Assembly: GCA_034770075.1 (NCBI GenBank) | Contig: CM068384.1 | Coordinates: forward strand, 100,874,433-100,938,432 | Length of the DNA stretch: 64,000 nucleotides | Direction of reading: 5' to 3' | DNA from: Aralia elata | Lineage: Eukaryota; Streptophyta; Magnoliopsida; Apiales; Araliaceae | Shown here: piece after piece, positions 1-11,718 of the stretch | Layout of the letters: each line of letters starts with the position of its first letter | Position numbering within the stretch: the first letter of the stretch is position 1 | Notes under the pieces: generated by a model | The model's database searches: none | What the model was told of the DNA's origin: nothing | The model's input: the letters and a program-made list of their open reading frames with translations, nothing else | Translations under genes and position numbers: made by a program

Positions 1-692
1 ACCACTAGATAGAACAAACCACACAAGGCTACACTCTGAACAATATTTTTGATTACAAGATATCACTCTTCCAGTAGAAAATATGAGAACAATGCAACTG
101 ATTGCTGGAAGATAGCTTAGAAGGCTAATGAACTTATGTATCTCCCTGATTAGAGCTCTTCCAAGTTTTTTCAAATAGCCAAGAGGTAGAATGATTTTAT
201 AGTGCAGCTTCCAACGACTATGAATGAATCTGTTCTCATGAAATCCTCAATGAATATGGCACGGATCAGCAGACTTATGAGAAAAAGATTATTCTCCTAG
301 ATTTTAGAAATCAAGTACGGGAGAATTTAATTTCTGAGAAAACATGTCAAAAAAGACTGTTAGCATATTCTTTAATAAATTGGTTTAATTCAAATATCAA
401 ATCCACTTACTTGAGAACAGCCAACTTCTTTGAATACTGACACAGACCAACCGAATCCAGCAGTATAAAACTAATTCCTTGATGGACTCAAACAACTGGA
501 TAATGCACTATATTATAGGTGTGCATATATTCTATTTACAACCATCAGACAGTTATGGGTGACCATATATTATATTCCCATGCATCCGATAATTATGGGT
601 GAGCACAATTCATAAACCCATCAATTAGGCCAAAAAAATATTATCCCCCAAAAAAAACTGAAATAGTATCCCAAAAACTGCAAAGACTGACA
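1..692 (-). repeat. 3' LTR of Sirevirus copy 1 (partial)
   Basis: The sequence matches the right LTR (from about 8030) with few substitutions up to GGTGAGCACA near 612. It then lacks a block of about 110 bp that the right LTR has, and weak similarity resumes to an end at ...ACTGACA (692). The outer part lies before the window start. Confidence 0.85.
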
Positions 693-716
693 GCTCCAAA
701 TTACTCTCCCCCTTTG
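693..716 (-). other. polypurine tract of Sirevirus copy 1
   Basis: On the minus strand this reads GGGGGAGAGTAATTTGGAGC directly before the 3' LTR. A purine-rich tract there is the expected plus-strand priming site. The exact RNase H cleavage point is inferred. Confidence 0.6.
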
Positions 717-735
717 GCATCATCAAAAAGAGTAG

Positions 736-1971
736 CTAGGTCTCTTTATCAGTCTCATATAAAGCATTTGCAACCTTCTTATCAAGAGCCTTCAATTGGA
801 CTTCCAAGGAATCATGACGAGCCATCAGGGAATCAACTTTCTCAGTCACAGTGGTTACCCTATCAGACAAGTTAGATACTGAGGTAGACAAGGAGTTGAC
901 TGAAGTGAGAATGGAATCAAGCGTATTGGTCATCGTGTGAACAATCTGAGAGAGATCAGAGTTTTGGGAACTTGGAGGAATGGAAGTTGGAGAATGAGGA
1001 GCAGACCCTGTTGGGCCAAAATCTGGAATGGCAGAATCATCCACATCCCAAGATAGTACACTATCAGCACTCACTTTGACTTTAGAGCTTTTAAAATTAG
1101 ATTCATCAATCACCTCAGTTATTTGACAAACTTCTTCATTGGCAAAAGAAATGTTAAAGTGAGCAAACACTTTGGTTAACAACCCCCCATATGGAAAACA
1201 TTTGGATTTAGTTTTTATGCAACTTTCCATATGATTAATCATTAATAGAGAACAGTTGAATTTTGTTTCAAACATTATGAGTGCTGAAAGAATTAAATCT
1301 TGGTAAGTCATGTTTGACATGCCACCAGTTTTAGGGACCAAGTTAGAACGAATGAGCTTATGCAACACACTGTTGATAGGAGATGTCTTAATAACAGTAG
1401 GCAGGGAAACAAATTCAGCTGTGGGACAATCTTTGACAATACGAAGTTGGTCAAGAACAGATAAGTTTGCAAATTCTAATGGACCATTAAGAGTAAACGG
1501 AGAGGGACCAGAACAGGGAATGTTTAAAATCTGACCCAACAGAGCAAAATCCATAGAAATTGGTGTATCTTGTACAAAAGATTGAATTTTATCTCCCGAT
1601 ACAGACATGTTTCCATAAAATTGTTTGATTAACATGGGGTATGCAGATTTAGGGGGGAACAACATCACAGACAACTCAAGATGGTCAAATAACCCAGTAA
1701 ACCCAATATTTACGAATAACACCGGATCTACAGATTTTCCAAACACAATAGATTTGTTCATCATAGTATTTTGAAAGCAGGAAGCAAATTTGGGAGATCG
1801 AAACGAAATGGATTTAGAAATGGGTGGAGGGGAATCAGGGAGACTCACTGTGACAGGGGTTGTACCCTTTGATGGCTTCCCGTGACGCTTCATTGCTTTG
1901 GAGGAGGAACCCAGATCGGTGGCAAGCTTCTGGAAGTTCCTATAGAGCCGACGTGTTTCGCGAGGTCCCAT
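736..1971 (-). CDS. Sirevirus env-like / third ORF protein, 411 aa
   Basis: An uninterrupted ORF lies downstream of pol, in the position of the env-like gene of Sireviruses, whose function is not established. The N-terminus is basic and serine/proline rich (residues 1-60). The middle (about 70-280) resembles the plant retrotransposon protein family, with text such as FALLGQILNIPCSGP. The C-terminus (about 340-405) is a heptad-like coiled coil (LDSILTSVNSLSTSVSNLSD). I see no clear signal peptide or membrane anchor, so a true envelope role is not supported. A second ATG at 2081 opens a short frame (MAKTRGGHADN) shifted from this one and closed before it joins, so the native N-terminus may be longer and frameshifted. 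The duplicate at 29446-30822 is broken. Confidence 0.75.
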   Translation of the reverse strand: MGPRETRRLYRNFQKLATDLGSSSKAMKRHGKPSKGTTPVTVSLPDSPPPISKSISFRSPKFASCFQNTMMNKSIVFGKSVDPVLFVNIGFTGLFDHLELSVMLFPPKSAYPMLIKQFYGNMSVSGDKIQSFVQDTPISMDFALLGQILNIPCSGPSPFTLNGPLEFANLSVLDQLRIVKDCPTAEFVSLPTVIKTSPINSVLHKLIRSNLVPKTGGMSNMTYQDLILSALIMFETKFNCSLLMINHMESCIKTKSKCFPYGGLLTKVFAHFNISFANEEVCQITEVIDESNFKSSKVKVSADSVLSWDVDDSAIPDFGPTGSAPHSPTSIPPSSQNSDLSQIVHTMTNTLDSILTSVNSLSTSVSNLSDRVTTVTEKVDSLMARHDSLEVQLKALDKKVANALYETDKET

Positions 1972-2399
1972 TGTAGCTTGTTGTGGAGCCGGTGATGCCT
2001 ACTGCTACCGGCGCTTCCTGTCGACGCCGAAACGGTTGCCGACCGGTGTTGTCGGCGTGGCCACCGCGAGTTTTTGCCATTTAGTTAAAACCCTAGCGTT
2101 GCTTGAAGGAAGAGATAGGAGGAAGAGGGAAACGGGGTTGGATTGGGGTTGTCTGCGAAGAGAGACAGAGAGAGATAAAAAGAGGGAGGAATATGAAGGG
2201 TTTTAGATTGGGGAAGGAAAACCCTTTAAGTGTTAATTCTCGCAAAAACAAAGTGAAACAAAAACCAAAGATACCCTTGTGCTTTAAAACAGATAAAAAA
2301 TATGCCCACATAATATAAATATTAGTAGCATCACATAGGCTGGGTAATAATGAGTATATATATTTATGTATATATATATATATATATTTATTTATTTAT
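1972..2399. other. pol to env-like intergenic spacer
   Basis: This is a spacer inside the Sirevirus, with no independent gene. It holds the alternative upstream start of the env-like frame (ATG at 2081 on the minus strand) and an AT/TTTA simple repeat at about 2355-2405. Confidence 0.6.
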
Positions 2400-5300
2400 T
2401 TATTTTTTAGTAACAAATAGACATACCGGTTCTCTTCTTAAGGTGCAAAAACGCTCTTCACTTAAAGGTTTTGTAAAAATGTCAGCCAATTGATGTTCAG
2501 TAGGGACAAATACTAATTTTATTAATCCTTTAGCAACATTATCGATCAGAAAATGATGTCTAACCTCAATATGTTTAGTATGAGAATGAAGCACAGGATT
2601 TTTAGAGATATCTATGGCACTATTATTGTCATAAAAAATAAGCACATTTTCATTTATCTCATTAAAATCATGTAAAGTTTGTATCATCCACAAAATTTGT
2701 GAACAACAACTACCTGCAGCCAAATATTCACCTTCTGTAGTGGACAAGGTAACAGATGTTTGTTTCTTGCTGTGCCAAGCCATAAGGCTTTGTCCTAAAA
2801 ATTCACAAGCACCACTTGTGCTTTTTCTATCAACTTGGCACCCTGCATAATCTGCATCTGAGTATCCAATGAGTTCAAAGCTTGGAGATACAGGATAAAA
2901 TAAGCCAAGATTCATAGTGCCAGATAAATATTTAAAAATTTATTTAACAGCTTTAAGATGAGATTCTTTTGGTTGAGCTTGAAATCTAGTACATAAGCAT
3001 ACACAATACATAATATCAGGTCTTGATGCTGTTAAATAAAGTAAACAACCAATCATGACTCGATACATTGTTACCTCAACATCTTTACCTGTAGCATCAG
3101 TAGTTAACTTGACAGAGGTGCTCATTGGGATTGCCTTTGGTTTGGTATTTTCAAAACCAAATATCTTTAATAGTTCCTTTATATATTTCGATTGGTGAAT
3201 GTAAATACCTTCATTTGTTTGTTTGATTTGAAGCCCCAAGAAGTAGTTTAACTCACCCATAAGGCTCATATCAAATTCATTACGCATACATTTTGAAAAC
3301 CACTCACACAGAGAATTATTAGTAGCTCCAAAAATTATATCATCAACATAAATTTGAACAATTAAAGAATCCTTATTTTTGGATTTGATAAACAGAGTAG
3401 AGTCAATTTTCCCACGATTAAAACCATTGTCTAATAAAAATTTGCTTAGCCTCTCATACCAAGCTCTTAGAGCTTGTTTTAGTCCATACAAGGCCTTTTT
3501 CAATTTAAACACATAATGAGGATATTTTTCATGTTCAAATCCGAGTGGTTGCTTGACATATACTTCTTCATTTAAAAACCATTCAAAAAGGCACTTTTCA
3601 CATCCATTTGATATAATTTGAACTGTTTATTGCATGCATAGGCTAATAAAATTCTTATTGCTTCTAATCTAGTAACAGGAGCAAAAGTTTCTTCATAATC
3701 TATACCTTCCTCTTGGTTATAGCCTTGAGCTACCAATCTAGCTTTATTTCTTATGATTATGCCATTTTCATCAAGTTTGTTTTTGAAAATCCATTTTGTA
3801 CTAATGATAGATGCATTTCTAGGAGGTTTAACAAGATCCCATACCTGACACCTTTCGAATTGATTTAATTCTTCCTGCATGGCAATGGACCAATTTTCAT
3901 CTTCAATTGCTTCCTTAGCATTCTTAGGTTCTATCTGAGAAAGAAATGCTGAGAATGCACAGTAATTCTTTGCTTTCCTTCTTGTGTTCATCCATGTATT
4001 GGGATCACCTATGATCAAATTAGGAGGATGATTTCTCACAGTTCTAGATGATCTAGGAAGTCTGACCGAGGTCATTTGCTCATCAGGTTCAGGCTCCAGT
4101 ATATCAAGTTTTGCATCTGACTGGTCATCTGTTTTTTCTTCTAATTCAAACGGTTGAGACTGTCTGGGTTTAGGTGTCTGCATGATAGAGTTTTCTACAG
4201 ATTCAGACGGCTCAGGCTGTCTGATATCTCTTGAATGTTTTCCTGATGCGCTTGATTTTTCTTTTGATTTAGACGGCTTAGGTTGTCTGGATTAAGCTGT
4301 TTGAATATCATGGTTCACATTTTCTTCTCTTGCAGAATCCTCTTCCTTTGACAGATCATGGTTAAATTCATCAAAGATTACATGCACAGATTCTTCCACT
4401 TTTGATTTATCAAGATTATAAATTCTATATGCTTTACTATGTATTGAATAACCAAGAAATATAGCTTCAGATGATTTAGCATCAAATTTACCAAGATTCC
4501 CACTTGTATTTAAAACAAAACATTTAGCACCGAATACTTTGAAGTAATTGATATTAGGAATTCTTTTATTTAATAACTCATATGGGGTTTTCAATAGAAT
4601 GGGTCTAATCAATACTCTATTTAAGATGTAACATGCAGTACTTACAGCTTCTGCCCAAAATCTTTTAGGCAGTTTACTTTCTTGAAGTAATGTCCGCGCA
4701 GTTTCTTGGAGAGTACGATTTTTGCGTTCTACTACTCCATTTTGTTGTGGTATTCCTGGGGCAGAGAACTCATGTGTAACACCTGTCTCGTTACAAAATG
4801 GTATAAAGTCCTTTCCAAATTCACCACCATGGTCACTCCTTATACCAATTAGTTTGAGATTGTGTTTTGTTTCAACATTCTTTATGAGCTTTTCAAATTA
4901 TGCAAAAGCTTGATCTTTAGTTTTCAAAAATAGAACCCATATATATCTTGAAAAATCATCAACAATAACAAAAGCATAATGATTATTTCCTAGACTAGCA
5001 TATCTCTCAGGACCAAATAAATCAAAATGCAATAATTGAAGAGGTAAAGAAGTTGATACCTGACTTTTGCTTGTAAAAGAGTTTCTTGCTTGTTTACCTA
5101 ATTGACAAGCATTGCATATACCTGTCTTTTCATACTTCAGCTTTGGTAGGCCTTTAACAAGGTTCTTTACAGCTAACTTGTTAATTAGCTCCATATGCAC
5201 ATGCCCTAATCTTCTATGCCATAATATAGTTTGATCTTGAACTGCAGCTAAACAGATATCTTGATTTTGATTCTCAAAATTAATTGTATAAATGTTTCCT

Positions 5301-5674
5301 TCCCTGTTGGCTATTAGAGGCACATTTTGAGAAGCATGAATAATTGCACATTTATCTTTATCAAAGATTACTTTATGGCCACTATCCATAAGCTGACTTA
5401 CACTAATTAGATTATATTTTAAGCCCTCAACATGATGAACATTATCAATAGAGATCTTACCATTACCAACTTTACCTTTACCGATGATTTGGCATGTGGT
5501 ATCATCTCCAAAAGTAATTGACCCACCTTTCTTTGTATCAAGTGAAGTAAATTTTGTTCTATCAACTGTCATGTGTCTAGAACACCCACTGTCTAGTACC
5601 CATTTATGTGATGGTACTTTAGCTTTTAAACATACCTGCAAAACAACATAGTAGCTTATTGTTTTGGTACCCAA
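2400..5674 (-). pseudogene. Sirevirus pol (protease, integrase, RT, RNase H), disabled
   Basis: Domains in order on the minus strand: aspartic protease (WVLDSGCSRHM, about 5600); pre-integrase with LWHRRLGH and CNAC (about 5220-5100); integrase core (FDLFGP, DDFSRYIW, then RSDHGGEF, to about 4290); RT (KWIFKNK, YNQEEGIDYEETFAPV, LYQMDVKSAFLNG, YVDDIIFG, about 3840-2940); and RNase H (YSDADYAGC, STTEGEYLAA, KHIEVRHHF, to 2400). Four lesions break it: a stop inside integrase near 4898, a stop near 4292, a one-base frameshift in a T run near 3572 just after FLNG, and a stop near 2940. Gag ends in another frame with a short overlap at 5656-5674, where a frameshift is either natural or one more lesion. 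The copy at about 31145-34480 shares these breaks. Confidence 0.9.
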
Positions 5675-7416
5675 ATCTGTTTGGGTCCGAATTTGTTAGT
5701 ATCAATCAATTCTCCTTTCTTTACCCATACTTGTTTTATTTTTGTTTTGTTGCAATTAGTATCAAAATGTCCTTTTGAACCACATTTTTTGCCAGTGACA
5801 AAATGTGAGCAATAAAGAGGCTTGTTTCTATGTTTATTGTTTATTATTCTAATTTTATTAGAAGTGCTTGGTATATTTTTGACAGGATTGTATCCAATTC
5901 CTTGTTTGTCAAGGCTTGACCTTTGAGCTCCTAATATTATTTTTAAATTTTCTTCACCTTGAACAAATTTTGCAAGATCTCTTTTTAACAACTTTATTTC
6001 TTCCTCATTGTTATTATGCATGTTTACTATTTTCCCATCATTAAAAGCATTAATACAAGCATCCCTCATTTTTAAGCTTTCTTTTAAATTATCATTTTCC
6101 TTTTTAAGACTATTGCTTTCTTCATTTAATATGTTTGCACGATTGTATAAGATTTTATTATAATTTTCTAAATATCCAATTTTCGCATTTAACTGAGATA
6201 CTTCATATGATGTGCAATCTTTAACTATCTCTTGTTTCTCCTCAATTAAAATCTCTACTTCTTTCATTAAATCATTTATCCAACTTTTCAAGTGAGCATT
6301 TTTCTCTTTTATGCGAATATTTTCATTTTTTAAAACAAGATAATCTGAAACAGTAATATTGCCAAGTTCGGACCTTAACTCAGATGTTTCTTCATCGCTT
6401 AATCCAGTGAAGCAGAGATGAGCGGTTTCATCATCTTGATCTTCATGATTTGATTCATCATCGCTCCATGTCATTAGTGCTTTTCCTTTTGGGTAGTTTG
6501 CTTTGTTCTTCCTTTTTAGCTGAAAACAATTTCTCTTGAAGTGACCCGGCCTTCCACATTCGAAACAATTTTCTTCTTGTGGCTTTTGCTTGAAGTCTTT
6601 CCTGTTGTTGAAGGATTTTGCTGGAAATTTTGATTGATTCTTCTTTCGGATCAGCTCCCTCAATTTTCTGGTCATTAAAGCTATTTCTTCATCCGAATCT
6701 TCGTCATCACTTTCCATGCAACTTTCAGCTTGCAATGCCAATGTCTTCTTCTTGGGTGCCTCATCTTCTTCATCATATAATTTTAGTTGGTTTTCAAATT
6801 CTTCAAGTTCTCCAAATAATGTGAGGGTTTCCATTGTACTGATTGTGGTTGAGTCTTGAAGTGTAGTAACTTTTGGAGTGAATCGCTTAGGCATGACTCT
6901 AAGAATCTTTCGATTGATTTCCTTTTGATCGATCTTTCGTCCAAGCATACTTAGAGAGTTCATTAATGTGAGAAATCTTGCCTGGGCACCTCTGATTGAT
7001 TCATTTTTCTCTAATTTGAACAGTTCATATTCATGCATTAATATGCTCAGCTTCACCTCCTTTACTTTAGTAGTACCTTCGTGACTCATGATGATTGTGT
7101 CCCATATTTCTTTAGCAGTTGAACAAGCCGAAACCTTATCAATTTCTGACTGAATCATGCCACTTAGCAGTGTATTCATGGTCTTGGAATCATAAGATAC
7201 CATATAGGATTCGTTTGCATCCATTTCCATAAGTGTCTTAGGTCGGCCATCATCGTGTCTTGGAATGACATGACCATTTTCAACGACCCACCATTCCCAC
7301 GGGTCTCGTTTCAGATAGATCATCATTCTGAACTTCCAAAAGTTGAAATTCTCACTTCCGAGCAATAAAGGTGGTCTGCTTGTGGACTGACCTTCTTGAA
7401 AGCTTAGGTGTGCCAT
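5656..7416 (-). CDS. Sirevirus Gag, about 586 aa
   Basis: The capsid and nucleocapsid protein of the element. The ATG at 7416 opens MAHLSFQEGQS; an in-frame TTG at 7440 is a less likely start. The N-terminal half is a copia Gag domain (FNFWKFRMMIYL, ILMHEYELFKLEKNESI). A zinc knuckle CX2CX4HX4C (CFECGRPGHFKRNC) lies about halfway. A long acidic and coiled-coil stretch follows, with a Cys/His-rich tail (CSHFVTGKKCGSKGHFDTNC) and KQIWVPK just before the pol frame. Long Gags with coiled coils are typical of Sireviruses. The frame is intact here, but its duplicate at about 34505-36260 is broken by many single-base insertions. Confidence 0.88.
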   Translation of the reverse strand: MAHLSFQEGQSTSRPPLLLGSENFNFWKFRMMIYLKRDPWEWWVVENGHVIPRHDDGRPKTLMEMDANESYMVSYDSKTMNTLLSGMIQSEIDKVSACSTAKEIWDTIIMSHEGTTKVKEVKLSILMHEYELFKLEKNESIRGAQARFLTLMNSLSMLGRKIDQKEINRKILRVMPKRFTPKVTTLQDSTTISTMETLTLFGELEEFENQLKLYDEEDEAPKKKTLALQAESCMESDDEDSDEEIALMTRKLRELIRKKNQSKFPAKSFNNRKDFKQKPQEENCFECGRPGHFKRNCFQLKRKNKANYPKGKALMTWSDDESNHEDQDDETAHLCFTGLSDEETSELRSELGNITVSDYLVLKNENIRIKEKNAHLKSWINDLMKEVEILIEEKQEIVKDCTSYEVSQLNAKIGYLENYNKILYNRANILNEESNSLKKENDNLKESLKMRDACINAFNDGKIVNMHNNNEEEIKLLKRDLAKFVQGEENLKIILGAQRSSLDKQGIGYNPVKNIPSTSNKIRIINNKHRNKPLYCSHFVTGKKCGSKGHFDTNCNKTKIKQVWVKKGELIDTNKFGPKQIWVPKQ

Positions 7417-7462
7417 AGGATCTTTCCCTACGACCTGCAAAGATCAATATTAGTAGAGCCTT

Positions 7463-7474
7463 ACTCTGATAGCA
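7463..7474 (-). other. primer binding site, initiator Met tRNA type
   Basis: The minus strand reads TGCTATCAGAGT, two mismatches from the plant iMet PBS TGGTATCAGAGC, immediately inside the 5' LTR. Confidence 0.75.
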
Positions 7475-7476
7475 AA

Positions 7477-8781
7477 GGTAATTCTATAGATAAGCACACC
7501 TAGAGGGGGGTGAATAGGTGTAATTTGTATTTAATGAACAACAGTGATAAATTTTCACAATGACTTTCTGCAGGAAATTCAGACAATGATACCCTATCTG
7601 AATTGGTGTCTGAATTAGTATATGTTCTTCGTGATGATATGAACAGACAGTTATACCCTGTCTGAATTGGTGTCTGAATTAGTGCAAAACAAGACCCAAC
7701 AACAGAATATTATGCAGATTTCTTCTAAACAGAATTCAAGCTTCAAGGATCAAACAACACAAATAAGCAACCCATAAACACAACGATTTTTACGTGGTTC
7801 GGCCCTTAAACTCTAATCTAGTGGCCTACTCCACGTCCAATACCAACTGGTATTGAAGACTCTTTTTATTAAACTTTAATTCAATACAATACAAGATAAC
7901 TTCCCTGTTCTTTATAGCTTTCCTCTGTGATGGACACTCCTGTCCCTATGCACCACTGCAATCCTTCTCACCACTGAGACCCTTGCTCCACAGCAACCTT
8001 GAAAGCCTTCTAAGAACAAAACCTATCTACCACTAGATAGAACAAACCACACACGGCTACACTCTGAACAATATTTTTGATTACAAGATATCACTCTTCC
8101 AGTAGAAAATATGAGAACAATACAACTGATTGCTGGAAGATAGTTTAGAAGGCTAATGAACTTATGTATCTCCCTGATTAGAGCTCTTCCAAGTTTTTTC
8201 AAATAGCCAAGAGGTAGAATGATTTTATAGAGCAGCTTCCAACGGCTATGAATGAATCTGTTCTCATGAAATCCTCAATGAATATGGCACGGATCAGCAG
8301 ACTTATGAGAGAAAGATTATTCTCCTAGATTTTAGAAATCAAGTATGGGAGAATTTAATTACTGAGGAAACATGTCATAAAAGACTGTTAGCATATTCTT
8401 TAATAAATTGGTTTAATTCAAATATCAAATCCACTTACTTGAGAACAACCAACTTCTTTGAATACTGACACAAACCAACCGAATCCAGCAGTATAAAACT
8501 AATTCCTTGATGGACTCAAACAGCTGGGATAATGCACTATATTATAGGTGTGCATACATTCTATTTACAACCATCAAACAGTTATTGGTGACCACATATT
8601 ATATTTCCATGCATCAGATAATTATGGGTGAGCACATATTATATTCACATGCATTAGTATAATCCTTATAATCATGCAGGCATCAGAATAGAACATATTT
8701 TAGAACCATGCGCACTGTGTAAGATAATAATTCATACTCATTTTGTTATCATTCAAAACACCAAATAACCAAACACTAACA
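7477..8781 (-). repeat. 5' LTR of Sirevirus copy 1
   Basis: The LTR is about 1305 bp. The outer end is ...CACTAACA followed by target duplication GTCTA (8782-8786). The inner end reads GGTAATTC where copy 2 has TGTAATTC, so its terminal base has changed. It contains ACGTGGTTCGGCCC (about 7794), a motif common in copia LTRs, and a block of about 110 bp (about 8632-8742) missing from the partner LTR. Confidence 0.88.
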
Positions 8782-8786
8782 GTCTA

Positions 8787-9835
8787 CTCTACTCTAACCT
8801 AGTGAAAGGGACGGGCTGCACTATTTTGTGGCTAGTGAGACTCAAGCAATGCATACGAGATTTGTCTATCAACTAAATTTTTATTTTTATTTTTTTATTT
8901 TTGATTTATTGAAAACAGTCTACTCTACTCTAACCTAGTGCGAAGGAAAAGAGTTGTTGTATTTTGCAGCCGGAGAGACTTGATGCACAAGTAAGGAATT
9001 TACTAACTAGGCTAGACTTGCCGTTTAGAAATAATATCAATTCATTAAATTTTAATTAATAAGATTTACAAATATTATAAATTATTTAAACGAACTGCCA
9101 ATTAAATTTTTATTATTCTCAAAGTTTGTGAATTATATCAATTTCGATTAAAAAACTTATTAGATTGACTTCAAGGTTCTGGATAATTTTAAATTGTTAT
9201 TATGTTTGAAATGTTAACAATACCTCAAGACAAGATCATTGAAACCCATGATATTTTTAAATAATTTGATACAAAATTATATAATTGTCTTTTCTTAATT
9301 GTTATATTTAAAATAGAGGAGTATGCATGATCCCATGATAAGGCTTGAAATCTTAAAAAAATATATTTTTTATTTTTTTATTTTTTGACAGACCCTGGTA
9401 ACAATACAAGGGAAAATTCATTCATTCAATCAGAAAATATACGAATTATATGATAAAACTGAGGGGATACTTACTCTATCCAAAATGAAATTTGAATTAC
9501 AAACTTTTATGACTTAGACCAAAAAAATAATATAACAATAAAGAAATAATCATTGTAAATATGTTGCATCTCGTATCGTGTATTCAATTAGCATATCTGC
9601 AATCACCTATCCATCACCGTAGATGAAATTGACTCTACATAAAGGAGAAAAAAGATTCCCACAAGAGTGGAGAAAGAACAAGAAATATAACCTCAACTTA
9701 GGAGAAAATAATATCCCACAAAAGGGATAAACAAACTCCACAAAGGGAGAAAATACGAACCAAATTAATAAGTGGCTAATGATAATCAAAGGATTTACGG
9801 GACGGTCTCTCCATAAGAGAAAACAAACCCTCCCA
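8787..9835. other. AT-rich spacer
   Basis: No gene is seen. A repeat of about 26 bp (AACAGTCTACTCTACTCTAA...) occurs at about 8779-8808 and about 8912-8938. It spans the Sirevirus target site, so the element entered a local duplication. The rest is A/T-rich and is repeated almost exactly at 37645-38691. Confidence 0.6.
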
Positions 9836-10245
9836 AAGTCTAAGTTTGAACTTTTGAAAGCTAGTGTTTCTGTCTAGAAAGAAAAGAGAAAAGAGGAAAA
9901 TATGTTACAATTAGTCTGAAAAGAAGAAAATTCGACACAATTAGTCTTTGTCCAACTGTTTAAAATAAAACATTTGTCAATCGTTTTCTTTGAAATAGAC
10001 CTTCAACTAATTTAGAAACACTCATTAATTTGAAATAAAAATCACATTAGTTGAATAGTATACCCATAAGAAATATTTACACATGCATCAAGTAGAAAAA
10101 CTCATCAACACGTCAATTAATTTCCAAAGGAATAGACAACAATATATACGTTGCAGGCGAAGTTACTAGTCTCCATTACTATTATTTTCCAAAACAAAAT
10201 TAAATCTATAAATATTTAAAACTGTAAATATTCTTTTCATTTTAG
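9836..10245. repeat. local direct repeat, uninterrupted unit (hAT empty site)
   Basis: This unit of about 410 bp recurs at 11345-11563 plus 13126-13316, where the hAT element splits it. Here AGTTGAAT occurs once (10049-10056), as expected for a pre-insertion site. Function unknown. Confidence 0.75.
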
Positions 10246-10325
10246 CTGTCGGTTTTAGAATCTGTCTGTTTTGAGTTATTCGTCTAATTCTTCATGTATT
10301 ACTTTAGACTAACGTAAACCATGCA

Positions 10326-10905
10326 TGTAATGATATTTTAAGGTTTTCTAATGCAGAAAACAAGCAAAAACAGGGATTAAATAAATTAAAAAGTAAACAG
10401 GGATTAAATAAATTAAAAAGTAAAGTAACAATCAATCACACATGCACACCAAGATTCATATTTGGTTCGGCCCCTTAGTCCTCTACTCTATGGGCCAACA
10501 TCCAAGACTAAGTATTAATTGATACCCAATATGTTTCCTTTAATATTAATAAAACAATTACAATTATATCAACTCTCTGTACAATAGAATTTAGAAAACT
10601 TCCTGAGCACACAACTCACTTGAGGAAACCTCCTCCCTTGAGCACCTCTGCTCCCTTGAGTACCACTACTCCCTTAGACACCTTTGCCCTATTGAACTCT
10701 ACAATATTAAAGGAAACTCATTACTTCAGTTTGAAGCCCTTTTTACAAGATATAATATTTTAGAATAAAAGAGATTACAATTGAACTCTATAGATATCTA
10801 GTAAGAACAATATAAGAACAAGGCAATAAGAATTTGCTAGAAATTTTTTTCTAAGCATATCAATTGTTGTATAGATGATAGAGTTCTTGATGTTAGCAGC
10901 ATAGT

Positions 10906-10955
<50 letters not shown>

Positions 10956-11150
10956 AGTTATGTCTAACGGCTAGTAAAAAATATGATTATTGAAGTAAAT
11001 CAAATCCTTGAATGATATGGAAAGATTTTATCAGTTTTGATATCAGTAACAAAAAATAACCACATGGATATGTAATTTGATCAATAAATATGTAAAAATC
11101 TTCTCGATTTATGTTAATTTTAAAGGGCATTCATAACCAAAAAAAATTGA
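10326..11150 (-). repeat. probable solo copia LTR, divergent
   Basis: Shared landmarks with the Sirevirus LTRs include TGTAAT at the left, TTGGTTCGGCCCC (about 10460) and TCTAACGGCTAG (about 10957). There is no coding region beside it, and the right boundary is uncertain. A GT/AT array lies inside. Confidence 0.4.
10905..10951. repeat. (GT)n(AT)n microsatellite
   Basis: A compound dinucleotide array, repeated at 39763-39806. Confidence 0.9.
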
Positions 11151-11344
11151 AAAGAAAAAGTAGGCCATAATTGATATCAAGTGCAACATCTTAAAGAAAT
11201 TAAGGGACAAACTATAAATTTTATACCATATTGATCAGACATCAAAGAGAGATATTGGTGTATTTAGATCATTTGAAAAACATAAAAGATGGTCGCATCA
11301 TATTAGAAGATAGAAATCCTTCTTCATCTTAGGCTTGTTGATGC

Positions 11345-11563
11345 AAGTCTAAGTTTGAACTTTTGAAAGCTAGCGTTTTTGTCTAGAGATAAAACAAAAA
11401 AGAGGAAAATACGTCACAATTAGTCTGAAAAGAAGAAAATTCGTCACAATTAGTCTTTGCCCAACTGTTTAAAAAAACATTTGTCAATCATTTTCTTTGA
11501 AATAGCCCTTCAACTAATCAAGAAATACTCATTAATTTGAAATAAAAATCATATTAGTTGAAT
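11345..11563. repeat. local direct repeat, left part of split unit
   Basis: Matches 9836-10056. It ends in AGTTGAAT (11556-11563), the left target duplication of the hAT element, and continues at 13126. Confidence 0.75.
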
Positions 11564-11718
11564 CAGGGCCGTTCCTGAGCACGGGCGGGAGGGTTGACCG
11601 CCCTAGGCCCCCAATCAAGGAGGCCCCAAAATTTTATTATATATATAGTATATATATATATATGTGAAATTAAAAATATAAATATATAATGATATAGGTA
11701 TACAATCTACTGGAGAAT

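Larger units (their letters stand above)
1..8781 (-). mobile_element. Sirevirus-type Ty1/copia retrotransposon, copy 1 (left end cut by window)
   Basis: In minus-strand order the element has a 5' LTR (7477-8781), a Met-tRNA-like primer site (7463-7474), gag (7416-5656), pol (5674-2400), an extra env-like ORF (1971-736), a polypurine tract and a partial 3' LTR (692-1). Gag plus pol followed by a separate coiled-coil ORF is the known Sirevirus (SIRE/Maximus) layout. The right target duplication GTCTA lies at 8782-8786; the left one is outside the window. Pol carries at least three stop codons and one frameshift, so this copy is dead. The same lesions recur in the copy at 28152-37639. Confidence 0.93.

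Noticed and set aside
9607..9789. A 60-codon minus-strand frame, identical at 38464-38646
   Set aside because: Its conservation is explained by the large duplication. The composition is hydrophobic AT-rich noise, with no domain or gene signals.
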